DNA of 64,000 nucleotides, from assembly GCF_001675285.1 (NCBI RefSeq), contig NZ_LSGQ01000001.1:124001-188000 (forward strand). Direction: 5' to 3'. Shown here piece by piece: positions 16,341 through 24,842 of the stretch (position 1 is the stretch's first letter; every line of letters begins with the position of its first letter). Under the pieces are notes generated by a model. That model did not search any database. It saw nothing but the letters and a program-made list of their open reading frames with translations, and was not told where the DNA came from. Origin of the DNA: Elizabethkingia miricola. Its GTDB lineage: Bacteria; Bacteroidota; Bacteroidia; Flavobacteriales; Weeksellaceae. The position numbers were made by a program, and so were the translations under genes.

Positions 16341-16859
16341 ATGGCAACTAAATGGAACTTAGACCCTTCACATTCTGAAGTACAATTTAAAGTAAAACAC
16401 ATGGTAATCTCTACTGTAAGTGGTGAATTACAAATTTTTAATGCAGCTATTGAAGCGGAAAATGATGATTTTAGCCATGCAAAGATTAATTTCTCTGCAG
16501 ATGTAAATTCTATCAATACCAAAAACAAAGACAGAGACAATCACCTAAAAAGTGAGGATTTCTTTGCTGCTAATCAGTATCCGGAAATTAAATTTACCAG
16601 CACATCAGGTATAGAAAATGGTAAAATTGCCGGAGACTTAGAAATTAAAGGTATCAGCAAGCCTGTAGTATTGGACGCTGACTTTGGTGGTGTTATTAAC
16701 GATCCGTTTGGATTTGTAAGAGCAGGATTCGAAATTTCTGGAAAAATAAACAGAAAAGATTTCGGGCTTTCATGGAGTCAGACTACTGAAGCAGGAGGCT
16801 TAGTTGTTTCTGATGAAGTTAAACTTGTTGCTAATGTAGAATTTACAAAAGCTCAGTAA
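16341..16859 (+). CDS. YceI family lipid-binding protein, cytoplasmic form
   Basis: The product of 172 residues starts KWNLDPSHSEVQFKVKHMVISTVSG, the classic YceI opening, and continues with the family motifs NKDRDNHLKSEDFF, YPEIKFTS and GDLEIKGISKPVVLD. YceI proteins are beta-barrel, lipocalin-like binders of isoprenoid-type lipids. Many are periplasmic; this one has no signal peptide, so it should stay in the cytoplasm. It begins 44 bases after ygiD and ends at a strong terminator. Confidence 0.94.
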   Translation: MATKWNLDPSHSEVQFKVKHMVISTVSGELQIFNAAIEAENDDFSHAKINFSADVNSINTKNKDRDNHLKSEDFFAANQYPEIKFTSTSGIENGKIAGDLEIKGISKPVVLDADFGGVINDPFGFVRAGFEISGKINRKDFGLSWSQTTEAGGLVVSDEVKLVANVEFTKAQ

Positions 16860-16885
16860 GACAACATCTTCAATAAAATAAAAGA

Positions 16886-16916
16886 AAGCTTCTCATTTTG
16901 GTGAGAAGCTTTTTTA
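16886..16916. terminator. Terminator between yceI-like gene and the convergent lipoprotein gene
   Basis: AAGCTTCTCA (16886-16895) pairs with TGAGAAGCTT (16902-16911) over a 6-base loop, followed by six T. A-rich sequence on the other side makes use in both directions possible. Confidence 0.88.
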
Positions 16917-16951
16917 TTAAGTTTAACGTTTTGTGAAGCTTAGATTATCTT

Positions 16952-17362
16952 CTATTTAGCAGCACTCTGAGCAGCATCTGTCCACTCTTTGCTAGCTTTC
17001 ATCAGATAATCGCTAAATTGTTTTTGCTCCTCTGGCTTTAATTTTGAAGCCCAAGCAGCAGCTCCCTGGCTCCATGTTTGGAACTTGGCAGCTAATTCTG
17101 TAAGTTTAGCTTGATCTTTATTTGCGATAGCTGTTTTATAATCAGTAAGTAATTGCTGATATTCTGCTAATCCTTTGTTCACGTCTTCATTAGAAAATTT
17201 CGGAACTTCTGCCTTAACTTCTGTAGTTGTTGTTGAAGTTGTAGTACCAGATTCCGTTTTGGTAGTTAGTGAATCTGTTGATGTTGTAGTTTTTGTTTCT
17301 GTTTTTTTGTTACATGAAACTACAAGAGCGAAAACAGCCAAAGGCAAAATGATTCTCTTCAT
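16952..17362 (-). CDS. Thr/Ser-rich small lipoprotein
   Basis: The product of 136 residues has a lipoprotein signal peptide with lipobox VVSC (Cys17). A Thr/Ser/Lys linker of about 30 residues follows (TETKTTTSTDSLTTKTE, then TTSTTTTEV). The C-terminal two thirds are a helical domain, EEQKQFSDYLMKASKEW near its end. No domain name is recognised. The linker contains a D-S pair and many Thr, the kind of site used for Bacteroidota O-glycosylation, which is an inference. A minus-strand TAnnTTTG (17391-17398) lies just upstream. Confidence 0.82.
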   Translation of the reverse strand: MKRIILPLAVFALVVSCNKKTETKTTTSTDSLTTKTESGTTTSTTTTEVKAEVPKFSNEDVNKGLAEYQQLLTDYKTAIANKDQAKLTELAAKFQTWSQGAAAWASKLKPEEQKQFSDYLMKASKEWTDAAQSAAK

Positions 17363-17390
17363 ATATTTTGTATTTGTTGGTTAACTATAT

Positions 17391-17398
17391 CAAATGTA
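17391..17398 (-). promoter_or_regulatory. -7 box of the Thr-rich lipoprotein gene
   Basis: TACATTTG on the minus strand, 28 bases before ATG 17362. No good TTG is seen at -33. Confidence 0.5.
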
Positions 17399-17555
17399 GT
17401 ACTTTTTATATTCGATACAGATGTTTTTTTTCTTTATTCGATGGAAACTTTCTATGGAAATTCTTATTTATATTATATTTTTCCATAATTCGTGATATAA
17501 AATTGTCTAAAACAAGCATCAGCACGTTCTTCTTCGGCAAACCATAAAAGATGAT

Positions 17556-17563
17556 TATCTTTG
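17556..17563 (+). promoter_or_regulatory. -7 box before the small membrane protein / phosphodiesterase pair
   Basis: TATCTTTG, 16 bases before ATG 17580. The -33 position reads TTC and not TTG. Confidence 0.5.
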
Positions 17564-17579
17564 TCAGGAAATTATAAGT

Positions 17580-17978
17580 ATGGTAAAGAAAATTATAACA
17601 TTATATCTTTCTATCTGTATAGGTAGTTTTATTCTGGCCGGGATACTACTTTATGCCAATATCGGAAACGAGAAAGAACTTTATGGTAATCTGTTCGATC
17701 AGTATCAGAATGCTATTTATAAGGGAATTGCTATTATGTGTGTTTCCATTATTCCTATATTTTTGAATATATATCAGTGGATAAGACAAAAGCCCCTATT
17801 AAGATTTATCTCTTTTTTCCTTTGGCCTGTTATCATTTATATTTTCGAAACAGCAAGGAGTACTCCGCAGCAGCTAAAAAATACATCCATTACTTTCTTC
17901 AGTGTATTTGCCTGCCTGCTATTAGGTTATATTTATTTCCAGAGAATAATAAAAAAAGAACAAAATCCTGTAAAATAA
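17580..17978 (+). CDS. Small inner-membrane protein of unknown function
   Basis: The product of 132 residues has about four hydrophobic segments: residues 7-27 (LSICIGSFILAGILLYA), 48-66, 74-93 (FFLWPVIIYIF) and 105-121. It has a short basic tail (RIIKKEQNPVK). No family is recognised. The stop is 4 bases before the start of the phosphodiesterase gene, so the two are co-transcribed; a function related to the secreted phosphodiesterase is possible but unsupported. Confidence 0.75.
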   Translation: MVKKIITLYLSICIGSFILAGILLYANIGNEKELYGNLFDQYQNAIYKGIAIMCVSIIPIFLNIYQWIRQKPLLRFISFFLWPVIIYIFETARSTPQQLKNTSITFFSVFACLLLGYIYFQRIIKKEQNPVK

Positions 17979-17982
17979 ACCC

Positions 17983-18924
17983 ATGAAAAAAGTATTACTC
18001 AGTCTGTTTTTATGTTCACAAATATTTTCAAATGCTCAGTCATTTGATCTTATTCCGTTAGGAGTACATGGTGGTGGCGAAGAAAATAATTTAAGTTCTT
18101 ACCTCATCGGTGAAACCGGGAAAAATTCATTTCTGTGCATGGATGCCGGAACGGTAAGGGCGGGTATAGATAAGGCTATAGAAAAAGGTGTATTTTCTGT
18201 AAGTAATGAAACTGTACTTAAAGATTACATCAAAGGTTATTTTATTTCTCATGGACATCTGGATCATTTATCCGGTATGGTCATTAATTCTCCGGATGAC
18301 AGCAAAAAGAATATCTATTCAATCCCTGAAACTGCTGAAATATTAAAAAACAGGTATTTTACGAATGATGCCTGGATCAATTTTGCAAATGAAGGGGATA
18401 AGCCTACTCTGGGCAAATATACTTATAGAAAAATGGACACAAATGCTCCATTTTCTATTGACGGAACTAATTTAACCGGCCGTATTTTTCCTCTAAGCCA
18501 TGTAAATCCTTATAAGAGTTCTGCAATCCTGGTTTCTGGTACACAACAAGAAAGTGTTCTTTATTTGGGAGATACGGGAGCTGACAGAGTGGAAAAAAGC
18601 AATGCACTACAAGATCTTTGGCAAAATGTTGCACCATTGGTAAAAAGCAAAAAATTAAAAGCCATACTTATCGAAGTTTCTTTTGAAAATGCAAGAGCCG
18701 AAAATGCACTTTTTGGCCATCTTACACCAAAGCTTTTGAACGAGGAGCTTTCCGTTCTGGCTAAGACAGCTCAGCAAAAAGACCTGAAAGATTTAAAGAT
18801 TATTATCACTCATTTAAAACCCGGAGGTAATAGAATTGAGACTATCAAGAAGGAACTTACAGAAAATAATCCATTTAAAGTTCAGTTAATATTCCCGGAA
18901 CAGGGACAGAAAATTCAGCTTTAA
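17983..18924 (+). CDS. Secreted class II 3',5'-cyclic-nucleotide phosphodiesterase (CpdP-like)
   Basis: A signal peptide ends near NAQS (residue 20), so the protein is exported. The mature part is a metallo-beta-lactamase fold of the PDEase_II family: FDLIPLGVHGGG at the start, HGHLDH at residues 90-95 as the dinuclear metal motif, LSHVNPYKSSAILVSG, YLGDTGADRV and the late IITHLKPGG. Relatives (Vibrio CpdP, yeast PDE1) hydrolyse cAMP. In the periplasm it would serve to salvage extracellular cyclic nucleotides, which is an inference, and would not affect cytoplasmic signalling. A strong terminator follows. Confidence 0.9.
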   Translation: MKKVLLSLFLCSQIFSNAQSFDLIPLGVHGGGEENNLSSYLIGETGKNSFLCMDAGTVRAGIDKAIEKGVFSVSNETVLKDYIKGYFISHGHLDHLSGMVINSPDDSKKNIYSIPETAEILKNRYFTNDAWINFANEGDKPTLGKYTYRKMDTNAPFSIDGTNLTGRIFPLSHVNPYKSSAILVSGTQQESVLYLGDTGADRVEKSNALQDLWQNVAPLVKSKKLKAILIEVSFENARAENALFGHLTPKLLNEELSVLAKTAQQKDLKDLKIIITHLKPGGNRIETIKKELTENNPFKVQLIFPEQGQKIQL

Positions 18925-18939
18925 TTCTATTGAAGTTAT

Positions 18940-18982
18940 AAAACAAAAGCGCGGAGAAAAATTTTCTCCGCGCTTTTGTTTT
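18940..18982. terminator. Long bidirectional terminator
   Basis: About 20 bp of perfect pairing centred at 18961, with GCGCGGAGAAAA on the left and TTTTCTCCGCGC on the right, flanked by AAAACAAAA and TTTTGTTTT. It lies between the convergent phosphodiesterase and MFS genes. Confidence 0.92.
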
Positions 18983-18994
18983 ATATTATATCCA

Positions 18995-20164
18995 TTAACG
19001 GGTAAGGTGCTTATATTTCTTCAAAACAATGGTTTTGTAAAATGCATATGTAAGCATTACTCCCATTACAGCCATTCCTGAACCAACAAGCACCGGAGTA
19101 TTATATGCAAAGCCCAAAGTAATTGGAATTCCACCAAAATAAGCTCCTAAAGTATTTCCCATATTAAAACTAGCCTGTCCTGCTGCTGCTGCCAATGTTT
19201 CCGCTCCTTCAGCTGTACGTATCAACATAATCTGTATAGGTGCTCCTATAGTAAACGATATTAATCCTGTAATAAATGCCATAGGATAAGCCGTCCATTC
19301 TATTGGAGAGGTAAAGTACACTACCACCAGACAAACAGCCATAGAAGAAAAACAAATCATCGCTGCTTTGGTTGGTGAAATAGAATCTGCAAGTTTTCCA
19401 CCCAACAAATTACCAAAACACATCCCCAGCCCTACTAAAATCATAATAAAAGGGACTTTCCCGGCAGCTATCCCTGATACATTTGTAACTAATGGTGCTA
19501 TATAGCTAATCCACGCAAAGAGACCGCCGGTTCCTACAGAGATTAAAACAATTAGTAACCAGGCTTCCGGTCTTTTAAAATAAGAAAGTTGTGAGAAAAT
19601 ATTTTCAGAATTACTTGAAGCAATATTAGGCAGCCAAAAGAAAATTGATAAAGCCGTTCCTAATCCCAGAAAACAGATAATTCCGTAAGTAATTCTCCAT
19701 GAATAATGATGCCCGAGGAATGTACCTAAAGGAACTCCTAACAGATTAGCTATTGTCATCCCTGTAAACATGATGGAAATATACTGGGCTTCTTTACCTT
19801 TAGGTGCCATTTTAGCAGCAACCACAGATCCCACACCAAAAAAAGCGCCGTGAGGTAATCCGGACATAAATCTGGTAAGCTGCATACTCCAGTGATTTGG
19901 GGCAATGGCAAAAAGACCATTAAACACAAAAAACATCAACATCAGTAAAATAAGTACTTTTTTCGGTGGATATTTACTGGTGAACAAAACCAAAATAGGT
20001 GCTCCAACAAAAACACCCAATGCATATAATGCTATAAGGTGTGCTGCCACAGGTATATTTACACCTATATCTCCAGCGATATCCGGTAAAATACCCATCA
20101 TTGTAAATTCCGTCATTCCGATGGATAAACCACCAAAAGCAAGTGCTAATAATCCCTTTTTCAT
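18995..20164 (-). CDS. MFS transporter, DHA1 family (AraJ-like)
   Basis: The product of 389 residues has 12 predicted membrane helices. Typical points are GLSIGMTEFTMMGILPDIA in helix 1, the loop-2/3 motif ALGVFVGAPILVLFTSKYPPKK and GLPHGAFFGVG in helix 4, as in AraJ and related sugar or drug exporters. The substrate is unknown. I chose ATG 20164 (MKKGLLALAFGG); an earlier start at 20200 adds only 12 charged residues. A minus-strand TAAATTTG (20198-20205) fits this start with a leader of about 30 bases. Confidence 0.9.
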   Translation of the reverse strand: MKKGLLALAFGGLSIGMTEFTMMGILPDIAGDIGVNIPVAAHLIALYALGVFVGAPILVLFTSKYPPKKVLILLMLMFFVFNGLFAIAPNHWSMQLTRFMSGLPHGAFFGVGSVVAAKMAPKGKEAQYISIMFTGMTIANLLGVPLGTFLGHHYSWRITYGIICFLGLGTALSIFFWLPNIASSNSENIFSQLSYFKRPEAWLLIVLISVGTGGLFAWISYIAPLVTNVSGIAAGKVPFIMILVGLGMCFGNLLGGKLADSISPTKAAMICFSSMAVCLVVVYFTSPIEWTAYPMAFITGLISFTIGAPIQIMLIRTAEGAETLAAAAGQASFNMGNTLGAYFGGIPITLGFAYNTPVLVGSGMAVMGVMLTYAFYKTIVLKKYKHLTR

Positions 20165-20197
20165 CACCTTAATATTTCTGTTCGTTTTTTGAAGGCG

Positions 20198-20205
20198 CAA
20201 ATTTA
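20198..20205 (-). promoter_or_regulatory. -7 box of the MFS transporter gene
   Basis: TAAATTTG on the minus strand, with TTG 24 bases further upstream (20230-20232), slightly wider than usual spacing. Confidence 0.55.
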
Positions 20206-20311
20206 CGACCTTTCAGAAGAATATCTACTCAATTGATATAGATTAAGTCTATTAAGATTTGTTCATAGTAAGAATACAGCTCAAAAAATCGGAAAAGAAT
20301 CGGAAAAATTC

Positions 20312-20319
20312 TATTTTTG
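20312..20319 (+). promoter_or_regulatory. -7 box directly abutting the bestrophin start codon
   Basis: TATTTTTG ends 3 bases before ATG 20323. Transcription starting the usual few bases downstream would give a leaderless or nearly leaderless mRNA. Confidence 0.5.
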
Positions 20320-20322
20320 TGT

Positions 20323-21195
20323 ATGACTATTTATAACACAAAAGAATGGTTTAAGGCTGTAGTATTCATCCATAAAACCGATACCTTCAGAAAACTTTTT
20401 CCCTATATTATATTCATGGGCCTTGTTTCCTGGGGAATTGCATATTGGGAACTCGAAAGTCTAAAGCTTTCTGATAAAAGCTGGGTAAAGAATATTACCA
20501 CGGTCCACAGTCTTCTGGGATTTGTTTTATCATTATTGCTTGTATTCCGTACCAATTCGGCCTATGACCGCTGGTGGGAAGCACGAAAACAATGGGGAGC
20601 TTTAACCAATACCTCCAGAAATCTGGCTATAAAGCTCAATGCTTATTTACCAAAGGAAGATGCAAAAAACAGAAATTTTTACAGAAAAGCTATTGCGCTT
20701 TACTCACAGGCTTTATTCTCTTTTTTACGTTCCGATTATTCTACCTTTATGCTGGACGATATACAACATCCGGAACTTAACTTTGACTCTAAACACGGAC
20801 CAAATCAGGTGGCCAGCCTGATATACAACAACGTTAATCAGCTATATAAAGACAAGATTATAACTGATGCTCAATTTATCAATATCAATCAGGACATCAC
20901 TGATCTCACCAATATTTGTGGTGCATGCGAACGTATAAAAAACACCCCTATCCCCTATTCTTACAGCTCTTTCATTAAAAAATTCATTGTTCTCTACGTT
21001 ATTACACTTCCTTTCGGTTTTGTATTCTCTATGGGCTATTTTGTAACTTTGGTCGTTCCTTTTATTTTCTATATTCTTGCTTCTCTGGAGCTTATTGCTG
21101 AAGCTATTGAAGATCCTTTTGGTACAGATGCAGATGATTTACCAATTGAAAAAATGGCCTTAAATATTAAAAAACACGTTGGTGAACTGATTTAA
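20323..21195 (+). CDS. Bestrophin-like family chloride channel protein
   Basis: The product of 290 residues belongs to the bestrophin/UPF0187 (YneE) family: HSLLGFVLSLLLVFRTNSAYDRWWEARKQWG is the diagnostic block around residues 65-90, and a second membrane pair sits at about 215-255 (VLYVITLPFGFVFSMG). EDPFGTDADDLPI near the C-terminus matches the family's acidic signature. Bacterial bestrophins are pentameric ion channels of the inner membrane, some cation-selective. It is followed after 23 bases by the DUF1345 gene, also a membrane protein. Confidence 0.94.
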   Translation: MTIYNTKEWFKAVVFIHKTDTFRKLFPYIIFMGLVSWGIAYWELESLKLSDKSWVKNITTVHSLLGFVLSLLLVFRTNSAYDRWWEARKQWGALTNTSRNLAIKLNAYLPKEDAKNRNFYRKAIALYSQALFSFLRSDYSTFMLDDIQHPELNFDSKHGPNQVASLIYNNVNQLYKDKIITDAQFININQDITDLTNICGACERIKNTPIPYSYSSFIKKFIVLYVITLPFGFVFSMGYFVTLVVPFIFYILASLELIAEAIEDPFGTDADDLPIEKMALNIKKHVGELI

Positions 21196-21218
21196 ATAAT
21201 ATAACCTGATAACCAGTC

Positions 21219-21872
21219 ATGAACTCAATCCTAAACATTATAAAAAAACTGCGTCCAATTCATCGTGTGATGCTTTCTATTATTATCTCAGGTCTTATTT
21301 TTGTCATTGTACCATCAGAACTTCCAGTACTTCCGCGAATACTGATTACATGGCTGGGATTTGCCATTACCTATATTTCAATATGCTGGATCACAATATT
21401 TACGATGAGCGTTACCGAAATAATAAGAAAAGCCAGTATAGAAGACGGAAGCAAAGCATTTGTCTTTCTATTTGTTATCCTGGCTTCATTCGCGTGTTTA
21501 TTCACCGTACTTCTTATGGTAATGGGATTTAATGATAAAAATATCAGCCAATGGTTTATGGTTCTTATTGCTGTAGGCAGCATGATCTCTTCATGGGCAC
21601 TTGTACACACGTTATATATTTTTCATTATGCACATTTGTATTACAAGACAAAAGGAGGAAAAGGTTTAGATTATCCGGGTGATGAAAAACCAGACTATAT
21701 GGATTTTGCATATTTTTCGTTTGTTATGGGGTGTACATTTCAGGTTTCCGATGTGGAAATTTCATCTAAAGAAATCCGCCGTGTTGCTTTGTTTCATGGT
21801 TTGCTTTCATTTGCTCTCAATACTTTTGTTGTTGCATTAACTATTAATATTATTGCTGGACTTATCCACTAG
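21219..21872 (+). CDS. DUF1345 membrane protein
   Basis: The product of 217 residues has five or six hydrophobic segments. DUF1345 features are WALVHTLYIFHYAHLYY in the middle, GLDYPGDEKPDYMDFAYFSFVMGCTFQVSDVEI and a last helix after ALFHGLLSFALNT. The family has no known function; the conserved FVMGC-QVSD block suggests a pore or cofactor site, which is an inference. It begins 23 bases after the bestrophin stop and ends 8 bases before the regulator, so the three are likely one operon. Confidence 0.9.
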   Translation: MNSILNIIKKLRPIHRVMLSIIISGLIFVIVPSELPVLPRILITWLGFAITYISICWITIFTMSVTEIIRKASIEDGSKAFVFLFVILASFACLFTVLLMVMGFNDKNISQWFMVLIAVGSMISSWALVHTLYIFHYAHLYYKTKGGKGLDYPGDEKPDYMDFAYFSFVMGCTFQVSDVEISSKEIRRVALFHGLLSFALNTFVVALTINIIAGLIH

Positions 21873-21880
21873 AAATTATT

Positions 21881-22861
21881 ATGTCTTCAGATATTGTTAA
21901 AAGATTCGACCGTATTATGGCCATTTTCATTCATCTGCAATCCAGACGTACTGTACGTGCGCAGGATCTGGCAGATCGTTTTGAGGTAAGCCTAAGAACA
22001 ATTTACAGAGATATAAAAAGTCTTGAACAGGCCGGAATCCCTATTTACAGTGAAGCAGGAACCGGATATGAACTAATGGAGGGCTATAAACTTCCTCCGG
22101 TAATGTTTTCTCAGGAGGAAGCATTAAGTTTTATTGCTGCGGAAAAATTAATGGACAGATTTATTGATGAGGGTCTGAAACAAAACTTTCTTTCGGCAAC
22201 CTATAAAATAAAATCTGTTCTAAGAATGTCTGAAAAGGATTTACTTTCTACTTTGGAGAATCAGATTATTATTCAAAGACCGCCACATTCAAATTCAGTA
22301 AAAAAAGCGCCCGATCATACAATGGAAACATTGTTTAATGCTATCGCTCAGCAAAAACAGGTAAGAATAGATTACAAAGGTGTACAGGATAGCAAATGCC
22401 AGGAAAGGATAATAGAACCTGTTGGATTATTTTATGAGCAAGGACATTGGTATATACAGGCTTATTGCCTCCTCCGCAATGATTACAGACAGTTTCGTAC
22501 TGATAGAATATCGGGAATTCAGATTATGGAAATAGGCTTTTCTAAAAAACATCCACATCTGAAACAACTTTTACCGGAGAAAAAAAATGAACATAAAGGT
22601 ACCGAAGCCATTATAAGGGTACACAATTCTTTTGCCGGCTATATGAAATGGGACCGCCATTATTATGGCTTCATTTCCGAAAAAGATTTGGGCGAAGAAA
22701 CTGAAATGGTATTTTCAATAAGGGATATAGATAATGGATTTCCTCGATGGTTACTCATGTTTGGGGACCGCCTTACCATTATAAAGCCTGAATCTCTAAA
22801 AAATGATGTGCAAGACTTACTGGAAACCCAACTAGAAAGAATAAAAAACTCCGGCCAATAG
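21881..22861 (+). CDS. YafY-type transcriptional regulator (HTH_11 plus WYL domain)
   Basis: The product of 326 residues has an N-terminal winged helix (QSRRTVRAQDLADRFEVSLRTIYRDIKSLEQAG, residues 19-51). A WYL region follows (VRIDYKG near 165 and YIQAYCLLRNDYRQFRTDRI near 200). A C-terminal extension ends in WLLMFGDRLTIIKPESL. WYL domains bind nucleotides or other ligands. YafY regulators often sit next to DinB-like or GyrI-like genes; here the convergent neighbour is a DinB-like gene. The transcription terminator overlaps its stop codon. Confidence 0.92.
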   Translation: MSSDIVKRFDRIMAIFIHLQSRRTVRAQDLADRFEVSLRTIYRDIKSLEQAGIPIYSEAGTGYELMEGYKLPPVMFSQEEALSFIAAEKLMDRFIDEGLKQNFLSATYKIKSVLRMSEKDLLSTLENQIIIQRPPHSNSVKKAPDHTMETLFNAIAQQKQVRIDYKGVQDSKCQERIIEPVGLFYEQGHWYIQAYCLLRNDYRQFRTDRISGIQIMEIGFSKKHPHLKQLLPEKKNEHKGTEAIIRVHNSFAGYMKWDRHYYGFISEKDLGEETEMVFSIRDIDNGFPRWLLMFGDRLTIIKPESLKNDVQDLLETQLERIKNSGQ

Positions 22862-22875
22862 CCGGAGTTTAATTT
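22846..22875. terminator. Bidirectional terminator overlapping a stop codon
   Basis: AAACTCCGGC (22846-22855) pairs with GCCGGAGTTT (22861-22870). The TAG stop of the WYL regulator (22859-22861) lies in the loop and first pair. A-rich sequence on the left and T-rich on the right support use on both strands. Confidence 0.85.
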
Positions 22876-22888
22876 TGTGTTAAGGTGT

Positions 22889-23377
22889 TTATCTTTCCCA
22901 GAAAAAAGGAGGTTCAATTCCCAGTGCTCTTAAATAAACATATCCCTGAGCTCTGTGATGGATTTCGTTGTCTATAAAGTACAGAATATTATCTTTTATA
23001 GGAAAATTATATTGCCCGAAAAGATTATGATTTTTTGGAAAATCTTTTTCCGGGATTCTATTGTATAAATCAATAATTACCGGAGTTTCTTCATCCCATT
23101 TTGCCAATAGCTCTGCTTTAGTATTCAAATTCAGATTATGATTATATGCTTCTTCAGATCTACTAACTATTCCATGTAATCCAGGACTTGCAATAGAAAG
23201 AAGCTCTTTTACCATATCTGAAAAAGGACGCATACCTTCTACCGAGAATTCGAATAATTCTTTTTCCGGAAATTTTTCAATTACTCTTCTTGTAAGATTT
23301 CTGTGCCCTAACCAGTGGTTAAGCAAATCTTCTTTACCCATAAATGTTTCTTGTTTTGAAATTTGTGTAGTTTCCAT
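22889..23377 (-). CDS. DinB family protein
   Basis: The product of 162 residues is a four-helix bundle typical of the DinB group: HWLGHRNLTRRVIEKFPEKELFEF in helix 1, GMRPFSDMVKELLSIASPGLHGIV in helix 2 and IDNEIHHRAQGYVYLRALGIEPPFFWER at the end, with metal-site His in helices 2 and 4. The enzymatic role is unknown. It converges on the YafY-type regulator with a shared terminator, a common pairing that hints at regulation of this gene by that protein, which is an inference. Confidence 0.9.
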   Translation of the reverse strand: METTQISKQETFMGKEDLLNHWLGHRNLTRRVIEKFPEKELFEFSVEGMRPFSDMVKELLSIASPGLHGIVSRSEEAYNHNLNLNTKAELLAKWDEETPVIIDLYNRIPEKDFPKNHNLFGQYNFPIKDNILYFIDNEIHHRAQGYVYLRALGIEPPFFWER

Positions 23378-23518
23378 ATTGTTTGAGATTAAATTTTATT
23401 TCTAATTCAAAGGTAATTCGGGTTTGTGACAACAGTTTGTCAACAGTATTTTTTTATATTAAAAATGTAACAAAAAAGAATTTTTAACTACTAATTGTAA
23501 ACAATTATCTAATTAAAT

Positions 23519-24838
23519 ATGAAAAAAGGAATATTATCATTTGCTTCATTAGCCTTTCTAGGAGTGCTGATGAATGCTCAGGAAATTAAATTTGAGGAGT
23601 ACGATCTCCCAAATGGTTTGCATGTAATCCTGCATCAGGATAACTCCGCACCTGTTGTTACTACTGGAGTTATGTACCATGTTGGTTCTAAAGATGAAGT
23701 AAAAGGAAGAACGGGATTTGCTCACTTTTTTGAACATCTTCTTTTTGAAGGAACTCCAAACATTAAAAGAGGAGATTGGTTCAAAATTGTATCCTCCAAT
23801 GGTGGTACCAACAATGCCAATACTACACAAGACAGAACCTATTATTATGAGACATTTCCTTCTAATAATGAACAGTTAGGACTTTGGATGGAAGCAGAAA
23901 GAATGCGCAGTGCAATAATTAATCAGATTGGTGTAGACACGCAAAGAGAAGTTGTGAAAGAAGAGAAAAGAATGAGAATAGATAATGCTCCATATGGAGG
24001 TATTATTTATCGTACATCTATATATCCTCACCTTTTTGATAAACACCCATATGGAGGATCTGTTATTGGTTCTATGGAAGACTTAAACTCTGCTAAGCTA
24101 GATGAATTTCAGGCATTCTATAAAAAATACTACGTCCCAAACAATGCTACTTTAGTTGTTGCTGGAGATATTAAACCGGCGCAGACTAAAAAATGGATAC
24201 AGGAATATTATGGTAGCATTCCAAAAGGAACAGTTACCCCTAAGAACTTCCCGAAAGACGAGCCAATTATTAAAGAAAAAGAGGTTACAACAACTGACGC
24301 AAATATCCAACTTCCCGCATATGTTTTTGCTTACAGAACATTATCAAATAAAGAAAGGGATGCATATGTACTCAATATGCTTTCAGCTTATTTAAGCGGC
24401 GGTAAATCATCTGTTCTTTATAAAAAATTAGTAGATCAGGAAAAAAAAGCACTTGAAATTGCATCAATTTCAGACGGACTTGAAGATGCTGGAGTATTTT
24501 CTTTCTTTGCAATCCCAATGGGACAAACACCGAAACAAGTACTACAAACAGAAATAGATGCAGAAATTAAAAAATTGCAGACAACGTTAATTTCCCAGGA
24601 AGATTATCAAAAACTTCAGAATAGATTTGAAACCCAATTTGTAAATCAAAACTCAAATATTCAGGGTATTGCAGGATCTTTAGCTACAAATCATGTATTG
24701 TTAGGTAATACTAATCTCATTAACAAAGAAATAGATATTTACAGATCTATCACAAGAGAAGATCTGCAAAATGCTGCAAAAAAATATCTGAATCCTAACC
24801 AAAGAGTTATCATTAATTACATTCCTGAAAAAAAATAA
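23519..24838 (+). CDS. M16 family zinc metallopeptidase, catalytic partner
   Basis: The product of 439 residues begins with a signal peptide (about residues 1-20, ending MNAQ). The inverted zinc motif HFFEH is present (TGFAHFFEHLLFEGTP), and the third ligand Glu is in ERMRSAIINQ and nearby QREVVKEEKRMR. The protein has the two M16 half-domains, with the C-terminal one starting near residue 220. Periplasmic M16 proteins degrade peptides and often work as heteromers of one catalytic and one inactive subunit. The gene 4 bases downstream encodes such a partner. Confidence 0.94.
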   Translation: MKKGILSFASLAFLGVLMNAQEIKFEEYDLPNGLHVILHQDNSAPVVTTGVMYHVGSKDEVKGRTGFAHFFEHLLFEGTPNIKRGDWFKIVSSNGGTNNANTTQDRTYYYETFPSNNEQLGLWMEAERMRSAIINQIGVDTQREVVKEEKRMRIDNAPYGGIIYRTSIYPHLFDKHPYGGSVIGSMEDLNSAKLDEFQAFYKKYYVPNNATLVVAGDIKPAQTKKWIQEYYGSIPKGTVTPKNFPKDEPIIKEKEVTTTDANIQLPAYVFAYRTLSNKERDAYVLNMLSAYLSGGKSSVLYKKLVDQEKKALEIASISDGLEDAGVFSFFAIPMGQTPKQVLQTEIDAEIKKLQTTLISQEDYQKLQNRFETQFVNQNSNIQGIAGSLATNHVLLGNTNLINKEIDIYRSITREDLQNAAKKYLNPNQRVIINYIPEKK

Positions 24839-24842
24839 ACAC

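Noticed and set aside
17175-17384. A 69-codon plus-strand frame rich in Val and Ser
   Set aside because: It is the antisense reading of the Thr-rich linker of the lipoprotein gene at 16952-17362.
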